A DNA stretch of 64,000 nt, taken from Deltaproteobacteria bacterium. Its GTDB lineage: Bacteria > Bdellovibrionota > JACOXK01. Made by a program: the position numbers and the translations under genes. Positions 25,618 to 33,619 of this stretch are shown here, in pieces. Location: contig JACPKQ010000027.1 in NCBI GenBank assembly GCA_016186995.1, positions 61,022 to 125,021 on the forward strand, in the 5' to 3' direction. Position 1 is the stretch's first letter, and the number at the start of each line of letters is the position of its first letter. The notes under the pieces were generated by a model. The model did not search any database. It worked only from the letters and a program-made list of their open reading frames with translations, and was not told where the DNA came from.

Positions 25618-25700
25618 GTCATTCCCGCACTTAGCCAAAGGCACAAGCGGGAATCTAAATATTGGATCCCAGACAGCACTTTGTGCTTCTGGGATGACAG
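25618..25700. repeat. two short hairpin repeats upstream of the M48 lipoprotein gene
   Basis: 25618-25655 (gtcattcccgc...gcgggaatc) and 25664-25700 (ggatcccag...ctgggatgacag). The frame of the peptidase stays open through them to an in-frame start at 25597, but that extension would be repeat-derived. Confidence 0.78.
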
Positions 25701-25710
25701 GAAAATAATT

Positions 25711-26532
25711 ATGTATAAACTCATAAGCCTGATACTTTGTCTTTTTTTCTTAGGGTGTGCCACAGGGCGCGGCATCAATGAAGGACAACTCAACATGTAT
25801 AGCTATGACCAAGAAAAAGCGATTGGTGAGCAGTTTGCACAAATGGTTGGGGGGCAATTCGAGCCTCTTTATGATCCTCAGATTTCAGCCTATGTTGATA
25901 AAATCGGACAAAAAATTGTGAATGTGGCTACAGACCCTCTTTTTGATTATCAGTTTCGAGTTTTAAAACATGATATGGTTAACGCCTTTACCGTAGGGGC
26001 TGGTTACGTATTTGTAACAGTGGGCCTTATGAATGCGGCCCCACATGAAGCAGGCTTTGCCTCTGTCGTCGGTCATGAAATAGGGCATGTTCTATCAAGG
26101 CACGTTGCAGAAAGGCTGACACAAGCAAATCTTTTAGGGCTTGCTGCTTCTATTGCAGGAGGGGGCGCTGGGCAAGTCATCGATCTTTTCGGTAATGTCG
26201 GTTTACTCCAATTTGGTAAAGCCAATGAATTAGAGGCTGATCGACTGGGGCTCCAATTAATTTATCGATCTCGGTATAATCTTGATGGAGCTATCGATAT
26301 GTTTAAAGTTCTTAAAAAATTAGCGGATGATAAGGGAACAAGTTCTTTGCTCGGAGATTTACTTGCAACCCATCCTAACACCCAATTAAGAATTGATAAG
26401 CTCAAAGAGCTTATTCCTCAATATAAAGCGAAAGAAAAAACAACTCTTAACACAGAATCCTTTAAAACAATTCACAATAAGGTTGGACAATATCTTAAAG
26501 AAATACAGGCAAAGCAGAAAAAAACATCTTGA
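25711..26532 (+). CDS. M48 family metallopeptidase lipoprotein
   Basis: 273 residues from ATG 25711. The upstream in-frame start at 25597 is rejected because it would place repeat-coded residues before the signal peptide MYKLISLILCLFFLGC|A. Zinc motif HEIGH is in ASVVGHEIGHVLSRHVAERL, and the third ligand is in ELEADRLGLQLI. The layout (GYVFVTVGLMNAAPHEAGFA before the motif, THPNTQLRIDKL after) matches periplasmic lipoprotein proteases of the BepA/LoiP type, which act in outer-membrane protein quality control. It abuts the next start codon directly. Confidence 0.93.
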   Translation: MYKLISLILCLFFLGCATGRGINEGQLNMYSYDQEKAIGEQFAQMVGGQFEPLYDPQISAYVDKIGQKIVNVATDPLFDYQFRVLKHDMVNAFTVGAGYVFVTVGLMNAAPHEAGFASVVGHEIGHVLSRHVAERLTQANLLGLAASIAGGGAGQVIDLFGNVGLLQFGKANELEADRLGLQLIYRSRYNLDGAIDMFKVLKKLADDKGTSSLLGDLLATHPNTQLRIDKLKELIPQYKAKEKTTLNTESFKTIHNKVGQYLKEIQAKQKKTS

Positions 26533-27618
26533 ATGAATTCTCTCACATCCCAAGAAAAAGATTTTATCAAGCACTCTTTAAATCAAGAAAACTTTGCAAT
26601 AGAAAAACTAGCAGGAGATGTTTCAACACGACAATATTTTAGAATCACATTGCCGTCATTGCGAGTACCCTTCCCGTCATTGCGAGTGAAACGAAGCAAT
26701 CCCATCGCGGTAGCGATGAGATCGCCACAGTTTCCTAAAGGAAACTTCGCGATGACAAATCATGACATATATTCTTTTATCCTTATGAAGGCAGAACCCA
26801 ATACCCTTCCACCCTTTATTGAGGCAGCTCATTATCTTAAAAAAGGAGGTTTATCAGTCCCTGCCATTTTTAAATCTCACAAAGCTTTAGGACTCCTTCT
26901 TTTAGAAGATGGTGGTAATATGCTCCTAGAAAGCATTGCCCAAAAAAATCTTTCGACATCCCTTCCCTTTTACAAAAAAGCTTTAAAAGAACTTGTTCTT
27001 CTTCAAACAAAGCTCACTCGTTCTTCCAAAAAGTTCTCAGCGAAAAATATTTCTTTTACAGAGGAAAAATTTTTGGATGAACTTCTTTACATGAAGGAAG
27101 AACTATTTAAAAAATATCTCAAAATAAAAATGAATGAAAAACTCATGGACCAAGAACTTAAAAAACTTTCAAAAAAAATAACGAAAATTCCTTATTGTTT
27201 ATGCCATAGAGATTTTCATAGTCGCAACATTCTTGTATATGATAAAAAAATCATGATTCTTGATTTTCAAGATATAAGAATGGGCCCGTTTCAATATGAT
27301 GTTGCCTCCCTTCTAAGAGATTCTTATATTTCTTTTAAAGAAAAAGAAGAAAAAAAACTTCTCACATTTTATTTTAAAACCCACAAAGAAGAAAAATCCT
27401 CTTTCAACCCAGAAGAGTTTTTAGAACATTATGATGAGGTTTCTCTGCAAAGAAGCCTTAAAGCCTGTGGAACTTTCGCAGGCGTATGGGGAAGAACCCA
27501 AAGCACGTACTATCTTAAATACATACCCAATGCTCTTATATGGATTCGAAAAGTTCTTTCAAAAAAACACAAAGAATATCCTTATCTATATGATATTATT
27601 AAGGAAATAAAACTATGA
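26533..27618 (+). CDS. amgK: phosphotransferase of the AmgK type (N-acetylmuramate/GlcNAc-1-kinase)
   Basis: 361 residues. An aminoglycoside-phosphotransferase/choline-kinase fold is shown by LCHRDFHSRNILVYDKKIMI then LDFQDIRMGPFQYDVASLLRD (Brenner HxDxxxxN and the DFQD metal site). The immediate partner is a MurU-like nucleotidyltransferase with a four-base overlap, which is the amgK-murU pair known from Pseudomonas putida. There AmgK phosphorylates MurNAc at C1. Residues about 41-75 are encoded by a 102-base gtcattgcgag repeat (26655-26756) placed in the N-terminal lobe between QYFRITLP and HDIYSFILMK. The name rests on gene pairing as much as sequence. Confidence 0.8.
   Translation: MNSLTSQEKDFIKHSLNQENFAIEKLAGDVSTRQYFRITLPSLRVPFPSLRVKRSNPIAVAMRSPQFPKGNFAMTNHDIYSFILMKAEPNTLPPFIEAAHYLKKGGLSVPAIFKSHKALGLLLLEDGGNMLLESIAQKNLSTSLPFYKKALKELVLLQTKLTRSSKKFSAKNISFTEEKFLDELLYMKEELFKKYLKIKMNEKLMDQELKKLSKKITKIPYCLCHRDFHSRNILVYDKKIMILDFQDIRMGPFQYDVASLLRDSYISFKEKEEKKLLTFYFKTHKEEKSSFNPEEFLEHYDEVSLQRSLKACGTFAGVWGRTQSTYYLKYIPNALIWIRKVLSKKHKEYPYLYDIIKEIKL
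26655..26756 (+). repeat. gtcattgcgag repeat in frame in amgK
   Basis: 102 bases (34 codons) with a duplicated head (gtcattgcgag twice, 21 bases apart). The inner palindromes are catcgcggtagcgatg and gtttcctaaaggaaac. It ends cgcgatgac. No stop is introduced. Confidence 0.85.
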
Positions 27619-28337
27619 AGGCGATGATTTTAGCAGCCGGTTTAGGCACCCGAATGAAGCATCTTACACACAATAAATCCAAAGCACTGCTCCCCGTTTT
27701 TGACGTTCCTCTTATTTATTATGGACTTTATCTGTTGCATAAAAATAAAGTGTCTCATGTGATGATCAATCTTCATCATTATGGAGAGGCGTTAAAAAAG
27801 GAATTAGGCCATAAATTTGAAAACATAACCATTCACTATTCCGAGGAAGAGCCTCATATTCTTGGAACAGGAGGGGGGCTCAAAAAAGTAGAATCTTTTT
27901 TTAAAGATGAACCTTTTTTACTTTTAAACTGTGACATCATTGCAGAATTTGATATTCAAAAAGCTCTTCAAGCGCATTTAAAAACCTCTCCACTTGCGAC
28001 TCTTTTTGTACAAAAAAGAGAAAAAAAATATACAGGGCTTACTTTAGATAAAAAGAATCATATTACTTCTTTTAATAAAGAAGGAGATTATATGTTTTGT
28101 GGCCTTCATATTTTATCAAAAAAAATATTTCCATTTTTAGAAGAAAAATTTTCTTGCATTATTGAAACAGGTTATAAAAAAGCTTTACCACAAGAAAAAA
28201 TAAAAGGTTTTGTGCATGAAAAACCCTGGCTTGATGTGGGGGCTTTAGAAGATTACGAAAATATCCACAAAAACAAAGATAGAATCTTTAAACAAAACCC
28301 CTTCATCCAAGAAGTCGTACAATTCATGTCTCTGTAA
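27615..28337 (+). CDS. murU: MurU-type nucleotidyltransferase (MurNAc-1-phosphate uridylyltransferase)
   Basis: 240 residues. The nucleotide signature AMILAAGLGTRMKHLTHNKS with KALLPV marks sugar-1-phosphate nucleotidyltransferases. LGTGGGLKK and LLNCDIIAEF are the substrate and metal sites. HEKPWLDVGALEDYENIHKN closes the fold. With AmgK it would convert MurNAc to UDP-MurNAc, bypassing MurA/MurB (the route described in Pseudomonas putida). A mannose-1-phosphate guanylyltransferase-like activity is the alternative. It overlaps amgK by four bases. It is followed by repeats. Confidence 0.82.
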   Translation: MKAMILAAGLGTRMKHLTHNKSKALLPVFDVPLIYYGLYLLHKNKVSHVMINLHHYGEALKKELGHKFENITIHYSEEEPHILGTGGGLKKVESFFKDEPFLLLNCDIIAEFDIQKALQAHLKTSPLATLFVQKREKKYTGLTLDKKNHITSFNKEGDYMFCGLHILSKKIFPFLEEKFSCIIETGYKKALPQEKIKGFVHEKPWLDVGALEDYENIHKNKDRIFKQNPFIQEVVQFMSL

Positions 28338-28360
28338 CTTAAGTTCTTAAAAATGGTAAC

Positions 28361-28514
28361 AAAAGATAAGGATAGTACTTCCTTCGGGTACGGCGTCACT
28401 TTTTTCCTGCGAAAAAGTGCGCCTCGCGTCTCAGTCAATCTGCTGCATATACTATGCAGACCAAGCCAGATTGCCTTCCGACACGACCCTCTGTAAGCAC
28501 TATCCCTATCTTTT
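28361..28514 (-). repeat. family E palindromic element, copy 2
   Basis: Inverted relative to 22020-22173 and the same length. The outer arms differ (AAAAGATAAGGATAGTACTT; CACTATCCCTATCTTTT). The inner stem is CAATCTG/CAGATTG where copy 1 has TAATCTG/CAGATTA, a change on both sides that keeps pairing. Confidence 0.85.
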
Positions 28515-28530
28515 GCCCTATAGGTTTATT

Positions 28531-28585
28531 TTCGAGTTCATGTGAAAAAATGGTTGCTATCTGGAGCGGAAATAAAGCGCAGCCC
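28531..28585 (+). repeat. half of a family A element
   Basis: Starts TTCGAGTTCATGTG, continues AAAAAATGGTTGCTATCTGG and gcggaaataaagcgcagccc, then breaks off into a gtcattctgag repeat. The complementary right arm is absent. Confidence 0.75.
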
Positions 28586-28682
28586 TCTTGTCATTCTGAG
28601 CAACGCGAAGAATATAATTCGTATTATACCCTTCACTACGTTCAGGGTGACAGGATAAACACAAACTTAAGTGATATCTGAA

Positions 28683-28812
28683 ACTGGTATCTTTATGCAG
28701 GTCATGCGGAAGCCGAGCGGGCATGGCTTTTGCGAAGCAAAAGAGCGAGGCTGAGGTTAAGCGCGGATTCCTCGCAGGGGAATCCGACGCGGGCCGGAAT
28801 AAAGATACCAGT
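28683..28812. repeat. family F palindromic element
   Basis: ACTGGTATCTTTAT (28683-28696) pairs perfectly with ATAAAGATACCAGT (28799-28812). Interior hairpins are gcttttgcgaagcaaaag and ggattcctcgcaggggaatcc. The interior is clearly more GC-rich than the surroundings. One copy in the window. Confidence 0.78.
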
Positions 28813-28860
28813 GAAGATATAAATAAATTTGCTATTAGCTAAGTAATCCAGGAAGAAAAA

Positions 28861-29967
28861 CTATGGATAAGAGATTTTGCCTAGAATAGTTTTTCGAGAG
28901 GCGCCTGTTGTACGGGGCAGATGATTGGATTTTTTTTTAAGACAATAAACCCCCATAAGGGCAAAACTGACTGCTTCCACTGCTTGAGAAGAAATTCCAT
29001 ATTTATCAAAAGTTGAAAACTGAACAGCATATTTTTTTAATCCTTCTTGAATGAAGTGCATAAGAGTTTTATTTTTAACTCCACCACCGCAAAAAATAAT
29101 TTCTTGAAGTAGATTTTTCTTTAAAATAAAATACTCATAAGCATGAATAATAGTCTGAGCCGTAAAATAAGTAAGCGTTGCTGCTTGATCTTCTAAAGAA
29201 AACCCTTTTAAATCTTTAAGAAGTTTTTCTAGGTAAGCACTTCCAAACTCATCTTGACCACAAGATTTAGGTGGCGCTTTCTTAAAGTAAGGGTGTTTCA
29301 TCCATTTTTGAACAATATTTTTATAAACACTTCCACGTGCTGCCATTTTTCCAGAAGAATCAAATAAATAAGAAGTATGTTTTCTCATAAAAAGATCCAG
29401 AAGACAGTTTGCCGGGCCTGTATCAAAAGCAATAATGGAATTGGAGCCAAGATAAGTCAGGTTACTCATCCCCCCTAAATTATGAACACTAACGTTCTTT
29501 TTATTTTTAAAGAAAACCGCGTGAAACCAAGGGGTTAAAGGTGCTCCATGGCCACCTAGTGCCATATCATGAGGTCTAAAATCGGCAACTGTTTGAATGC
29601 CTGTAAGGGTTGCAATCAAGGCAGGCTCTCCAATCTGAAATGTACACCATTTATCTTGAGCACCTGTTGTTCTATGAAAGAGAGTTTGCCCATGAGAGCC
29701 TATACAAAAAATATTTTTTGAAGAAATTTTGTTCTTCTTTAAAAAATGATTCACCGTGTATGAAAAAAAATGCCCCAGCTCAAAATCAAGTGCTGCTATT
29801 TCTTCCAAAGATAAATTGAGAGCGTTAAAAATATTTTTTTGAATTTTTTTTGGATAAGAATAAGTTTCAAATGCTTCTAACTTTATTTTATTTTTATTTA
29901 TTTTTATAAGAGCTATATCCACTCCATCTGCACTTGTTCCACTCATAAGCCCAATCGCTCTTATCAT
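28861..29967 (-). CDS. anmK: anhydro-N-acetylmuramic acid kinase
   Basis: 368 residues, the normal size. It opens the 1,6-anhydro ring of anhMurNAc with water while adding phosphate, giving MurNAc-6-phosphate. Landmarks are the N-terminal ATP motif AIGLMSGTSADGVDIALIKI, IGSHGQTLFH, TVADFRPHDMALGGHGAPL with WFH, AFDTGPANCLLD and EIIFCGGGVKN. It is the last gene of an operon dppB-dppC-corC-anmK with four-base overlaps. Presence with amgK/murU/nagZ strongly supports peptidoglycan recycling, although the MurQ etherase that normally follows AnmK is not in the window. Confidence 0.94.
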   Translation of the reverse strand: MIRAIGLMSGTSADGVDIALIKINKNKIKLEAFETYSYPKKIQKNIFNALNLSLEEIAALDFELGHFFSYTVNHFLKKNKISSKNIFCIGSHGQTLFHRTTGAQDKWCTFQIGEPALIATLTGIQTVADFRPHDMALGGHGAPLTPWFHAVFFKNKKNVSVHNLGGMSNLTYLGSNSIIAFDTGPANCLLDLFMRKHTSYLFDSSGKMAARGSVYKNIVQKWMKHPYFKKAPPKSCGQDEFGSAYLEKLLKDLKGFSLEDQAATLTYFTAQTIIHAYEYFILKKNLLQEIIFCGGGVKNKTLMHFIQEGLKKYAVQFSTFDKYGISSQAVEAVSFALMGVYCLKKKSNHLPRTTGASRKTILGKISYP

Positions 29968-31199
29968 AGTTTTTTCACCTTTACTAAACCAATACTGTTT
30001 TCAAAAAAACTGACAATCGTCATTTCATAACGACCTATTTTAATGACTTCCCCTAAAGAGGGTATTCTATCAATTTCATCTGAAATAAGAGCGCCCAAGG
30101 TTGTTTGTTTTTCTGGAATATCCCAAGAAAACTTTTGATTAAGATCTTCAATTTTATAAGTTGCCATAACAAGACAAGAACCGTCTTCAAATTCTTTAAT
30201 CTGTGTTGCGGGCACATCAAACTCATCTTGAATATCCCCTACAATTTCTTCCAAAGCATCTTCAAGAGTGACAAGCCCTTCAAGTCCTCCGTATTCATTC
30301 ACAACAAGAGCCACGTGAATTCGATTTTTTTGAAAATGCCTTACTAAGTGTCTCACATTTTGTAATTCAGGTACATAAGAAGCTTCTTTTAATAAAGGAC
30401 GAATTTCAAACTGTGGGGTTTTACAAAAGTGTTTAAGAAAATCTTTAGTATAAAGAATTCCTAAAATATTATCTCTTGTCCTTTCAAAAACAGGAATTCG
30501 TGAAAAAGGTGTTTTTTCAATAATCTCAATCACTTTTTGAGGAGTTTCATGAACCTCTATCATCACCATTTGATTGCGAGGTGTTAAAATATCTTTGACT
30601 CGCCTTTTATCCAGCTCAAAAATACTTTGGAGAAGCTCTTCTTTTTCTTTAGACAAGGCTCCTGTAGACTGAGTTACACTAATAAGTGTTTTAAGTTCTT
30701 CTTCAGAAAGCTTGATGTGATGTTTAGTTGAATCTACCCCAAAAAGGGAAAGAATGGAATTGGAAATAAACGTCACTGTTTTTGTAAGAGGGTAAAAAAG
30801 TTTCATGCAAAAACGCATCGGATAAATGATTTGGTACGCTAGCTTTTCACTTTGAAAAGCAGCGTAAGTTTTAGGAAGAGTTTCAGAAAATATCAGCAGA
30901 ATCAAAGTCATAACAATGGAGGCAACAAAAATACCCCTTTCTTCACCCAAAAAACGAATAGAGATTCCTGTGGCGAGTGAGGCAGCTCCAATATTTACAA
31001 AATTATTTCCTACTAAAATAGCAGCTATGTATTGATCTGGTTTTTGAAGGGTTTCTTGTATCAAAGCAGCTTTAGGTTTTTTTTGTCTCACTTGATGGTG
31101 CAGTCGAAGTTTACTCAAAGATAAAAGTGCCGTCTCACTTCCAGAAAAAAAGGCTGAAAGTAAAATAAGAACTAAAAGAGCAATCACCTCATAACTCAT
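29964..31199 (-). CDS. hemolysin C/CorC family transporter-like protein (CNNM + CBS domains)
   Basis: 411 residues. Membrane domain DUF21/CNNM in residues 1-170 (LILLSAFFSGSETALLSLS, NNFVNIGAASLATGIS). The two CBS domains follow (ILTPRNQMVMIEVHETPQKV, FSRIPVFERTRDNILGILY, then NEYGGLEGLVTLEDALEEIV with GDIQDEFD). The CorC-HlyC C-terminal domain ends the protein. Family members handle Mg2+/Co2+ export or resistance. The four-base overlaps with dppC and anmK show a single transcript, an unusual pairing that may be transcriptional convenience rather than shared function. Confidence 0.92.
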   Translation of the reverse strand: MSYEVIALLVLILLSAFFSGSETALLSLSKLRLHHQVRQKKPKAALIQETLQKPDQYIAAILVGNNFVNIGAASLATGISIRFLGEERGIFVASIVMTLILLIFSETLPKTYAAFQSEKLAYQIIYPMRFCMKLFYPLTKTVTFISNSILSLFGVDSTKHHIKLSEEELKTLISVTQSTGALSKEKEELLQSIFELDKRRVKDILTPRNQMVMIEVHETPQKVIEIIEKTPFSRIPVFERTRDNILGILYTKDFLKHFCKTPQFEIRPLLKEASYVPELQNVRHLVRHFQKNRIHVALVVNEYGGLEGLVTLEDALEEIVGDIQDEFDVPATQIKEFEDGSCLVMATYKIEDLNQKFSWDIPEKQTTLGALISDEIDRIPSLGEVIKIGRYEMTIVSFFENSIGLVKVKKL

Positions 31200-32044
31200 A
31201 TTTTCTTTTCCGTGTCATCCCGGAATTGCGATGGCAATTTCCGGGAAGGGTCACATTTTTGCAAAAGTCCATCCCCTAAGAAATTAAAACCCAATACTGT
31301 CATCATGATAGCAAAAAGAGGGGGAAGTAATAAATGAATTCTTGAAATATCTGATATATGCCTTCGTGCTTGATCAAGCATCATACCCCAACTTGATAAA
31401 TCTCCCCCTGTGCCCACCCCTAGAAAACTTAAACTGCTTTCTGCAATAATCACTCCTGCCATTCCAAAACTAGCTTGAATAAAAAGTGGTGCTAAAATAT
31501 TTGGCCACACATGTTTTGCAACAATTCTTGCATTAGAAAAACCAAGTGCCCGTGCAGAAATAATAAATTCCTTTTCTCTTATGGAAAGAATTTGACCTCG
31601 CACAAGCCTTGCATAGCTTGTCCATCCTGTGATCGTGAGAGCTAAAATAATATTATGTGCTGATCTTTCTAAAAGTGCTGCAATACCAATAGCTAATAAA
31701 ATACCGGGAAAGGCTAAAAAGACATCGACTATTCTCATAAGAAGTTGATCAACCCATTTTCCAAAAAAAGCCGCAAAAGAACCAAAAATCAACCCAATCA
31801 AACAGCAGAAAAAAGTTGTCACAACTGAAACATAAAGAGAAAGCCTTGCTCCATAAACAAGATTTGTAAAAACATCGGCTCCGTACTCATCTTGACCCAA
31901 AATATGCTTAAAACTGGGCCCAGCAAACCGATGACTTAAATCCTGATAAGAGGGTGTATAGGATGTCAGATAGGGTGAAACAATCCCAAGAAAGCTGATA
32001 AGAAAAACAAGAACAAAGCCTATGAACAAAAATTTATTTTTCAT
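31196..32044 (-). CDS. dppC: ABC peptide transporter permease, DppC/OppC type
   Basis: 282 residues with about six membrane helices. The binding-protein-dependent permease loop is SARALGFSNARIVAKHVWPN (EAA motif). HILGQDEYGADVFTNLVYGA and AESSLSFLGVG are typical of DppC. The last 18 residues (from about DPSRKLPSQF) are coded by a gtcatcccgg repeat (31214-31250), so the native C-terminus was replaced or extended. It overlaps dppB by four bases. The substrate-binding protein and ATPases are not in the window. Confidence 0.92.
   Translation of the reverse strand: MKNKFLFIGFVLVFLISFLGIVSPYLTSYTPSYQDLSHRFAGPSFKHILGQDEYGADVFTNLVYGARLSLYVSVVTTFFCCLIGLIFGSFAAFFGKWVDQLLMRIVDVFLAFPGILLAIGIAALLERSAHNIILALTITGWTSYARLVRGQILSIREKEFIISARALGFSNARIVAKHVWPNILAPLFIQASFGMAGVIIAESSLSFLGVGTGGDLSSWGMMLDQARRHISDISRIHLLLPPLFAIMMTVLGFNFLGDGLLQKCDPSRKLPSQFRDDTEKKI
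31214..31250 (-). repeat. gtcatcccgg repeat forming the dppC C-terminus
   Basis: Hairpin gtcatcccggaa...ttccggga read in frame as the last codons of dppC. Confidence 0.72.
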
Positions 32045-32973
32045 TTAAGTGAAATGGTAGGATCCACAACTGAATAAAAAAGATCCGTTATTAAATTGAT
32101 AAAAATATAAGTTAAAGAAATTATTAAAACACACCCTTGAATCACTAAAAAATCTCGTTGCTGAATAGCTCCAATAAATAACTGCCCTAACCCCGGCCAA
32201 TCAAAAATTTTTTCTGTAATAATAGCTCCAGTTAATAAAGTACCTAATTGAAGCCCTGTAATAGTAATAACTGGATTTAAAGCATTTCTTAAAGCATGCT
32301 TATAAAGAATTGTTTTTGAATAAAGCCCTTTGGCATAGGCCGTTCGAATATAATCTTGTGAAAGCACATCAAGAAGACTCGTTCGAAGCATTCGTGTAAG
32401 AATGGCGGTGAGTGCAGTTCCTAAAGTAATGGTTGGAAGGATAAGACTTAAAAGCCCCTCCATTCCCGAAATAGGAAAGGGTAAATTCATCCACACGGCA
32501 AAAATACTGATAAGAAGAGGCCCTAAAGCAAAATTAGGAATAGAAATCCCTAAAAGAGCTAACATCATAGCAAAAGTATCTATTTTCGAAAAGGCTTTGA
32601 CTGCTGAAAGCACGCCTAAGGGTATGGAAATAAGGAGGGCCAAAAAAAGAGAAGAAAAGGCAAGTAATATCGTTGCAGGTAATCTTTCAAGAATAAGAGA
32701 AAATACCTTTTTTCCTTGGGTGTAGTAAGAGGTTCCTAAATCTCCATGGAAAAGCCTTACTAAATAATTTTTATACTGAGTGGGAAGAGGTTTATCTAAA
32801 CCTAATTGCTGAATGAGATCTGCTCTATCCAAAGAAGAAGCTTGATCGCCCACAATAAAATCTACAGGATCTCCTGGGATGATATGGCTTAAAAAAAAGA
32901 CAATAGTTATAACACCAAGAATGGTAGGAATAGCGAGAAAAAGGCGTCTTAAGACATAGTTTCTTAAGTCCAC
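32041..32973 (-). CDS. dppB: ABC peptide transporter permease, DppB/OppB type
   Basis: 310 residues with six membrane helices. The start is GTG. The N-terminus YVLRRLFLAIPTILGVITIV and IIPGDPVDFIVGDQ are the DppB hallmark. RMLRTSLLDVLSQDYIRTAY then AKGL is the EAA loop contacting the ATPase. ITEKIFDWPGLGQL closes the family pattern. Together with DppC it forms the channel of a di- or oligopeptide importer, and murein peptides are a plausible cargo given the operon partner anmK. The cargo assignment is inference. Confidence 0.93.
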   Translation of the reverse strand: MDLRNYVLRRLFLAIPTILGVITIVFFLSHIIPGDPVDFIVGDQASSLDRADLIQQLGLDKPLPTQYKNYLVRLFHGDLGTSYYTQGKKVFSLILERLPATILLAFSSLFLALLISIPLGVLSAVKAFSKIDTFAMMLALLGISIPNFALGPLLISIFAVWMNLPFPISGMEGLLSLILPTITLGTALTAILTRMLRTSLLDVLSQDYIRTAYAKGLYSKTILYKHALRNALNPVITITGLQLGTLLTGAIITEKIFDWPGLGQLFIGAIQQRDFLVIQGCVLIISLTYIFINLITDLFYSVVDPTISLK

Positions 32974-33084
32974 AGGGTTATCTTATCACAATTGTCGGTC
33001 CTGTGCTCCTCTCCTTGTCACCCCGCACTTTTCTCTGTCATCCCACGGCTTGACCGGGGGATCTGGTATTTTAATTACGACCTT

Positions 33085-33265
33085 GGTTCTTAAAATGGTT
33101 GCTATCTTTCGCTTCATGGCTCGCTGTAGTTATCCAACATGAACTCCTATTAATCCCGTAAGTGCTAAAGCACTGTCCGGGATGCATAGTTTTGAATATT
33201 TACAAACCGTGTGCTGCGCTTTACTTCCACTCCAGACAGTAACCATTTTTTAACATAAACTCGAA
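33085..33265 (-). repeat. family A palindromic element, copy 3
   Basis: Left ggttcttAAAATGGTTGCTATCT; right GACAGTAACCATTTTTT followed by AACATAAACTCGAA. Interior catggctcgctgtag, the atcccg/cgggat hairpin, gctgcgctttacttcc. One mismatch and one G-T pair have accumulated in the outer stem. Confidence 0.82.
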
Positions 33266-33321
33266 TATTGTTACATAAAGTTACCTAGTATGTTTTGAAG
33301 GCCGTCTCGGAGGCCCCGGCT

Positions 33322-33428
33322 GTCATCGCGAGGTTCATGAAATGAACCGTGGCGATCTCAACACGCAAGTGTTGTCCTAGAATTGCTTTAGCAATTCTAG
33401 GAGATTGCTTCGCTACGCTCGCAATGAC
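33322..33428 (-). repeat. gtcattgcgag repeat, 107-base form, copy 2
   Basis: Inverted near-identical copy of 16938-17044, including the cctagaattgc/gcaattctagg and caacacgcaagtgttg hairpins. Confidence 0.88.
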
Positions 33429-33435
33429 ACGTATC

Positions 33436-33514
33436 CATGAGAGAGTAGGGACTGGGTGTTTTGTTGCACGTTCAGGAAACAAAACACCCTCCCTACTCAG
33501 AACCAAGATTGTAG
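33436..33514 (-). repeat. family B palindromic element, copy 3 with exchanged stem
   Basis: The constant blocks CATGAGAGA, GCACGTT and CAGAACCAAG are those of 16859-16931 read in reverse. The stems are GAGTAGGG/CCCTACTC and GGGTGTTTTGTT/AACAAAACACCC instead of GAATTGGGG/CCCCAATTC and the T-run/A-run stem. Both remain fully paired. Confidence 0.82.
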
Positions 33515-33619
33515 AAAAAGATGGATCCTTCGCTTCACTCAGGATGACAGCGAGCCATGAAGCGGAAGACATAGACCTTTATTGACCTTAAGCACCTTTA
33601 AACTTAAAATGATGATGCG

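Larger units (their letters stand above)
28338..28860. repeat. intergenic mosaic between murU and anmK
   Basis: No gene. Order: ttaagttcttaaaaatgg, a complete family E element in inverted orientation (28361-28514), half a family A element (28531-28585) interrupted by a gtcattctgag repeat (28590-28652), then a separate palindrome F (28683-28812). Confidence 0.82.
32974..33619. repeat. intergenic mosaic upstream of nagZ
   Basis: No gene. Order: gtcaccccgc/gtcatcccac repeats (33017-33064), a family A element (33085-33265), ttacataaagttacctagtat (33271-), a gtcattgcgag repeat (33322-33428), family B copy 3 with a different stem (33436-33514), a gatggatccttcgc...aggatgacag repeat and a family A fragment (cagcgagccatgaagcgg, 33550-33570). 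Confidence 0.83.

Noticed and set aside
25597..25710. Upstream start for the M48 peptidase
   Set aside because: It would add 38 repeat-coded residues in front of a clear lipoprotein signal peptide.
28454..28681. 75-codon open frame on the plus strand
   Set aside because: Entirely repeat-derived (family E arm, family A half, gtcattctgag repeat).
33285..33572. 95-codon open frame on the minus strand
   Set aside because: Covers the gtcattgcgag repeat and family B copy; its middle is a near-duplicate of the spurious frame at 16848.
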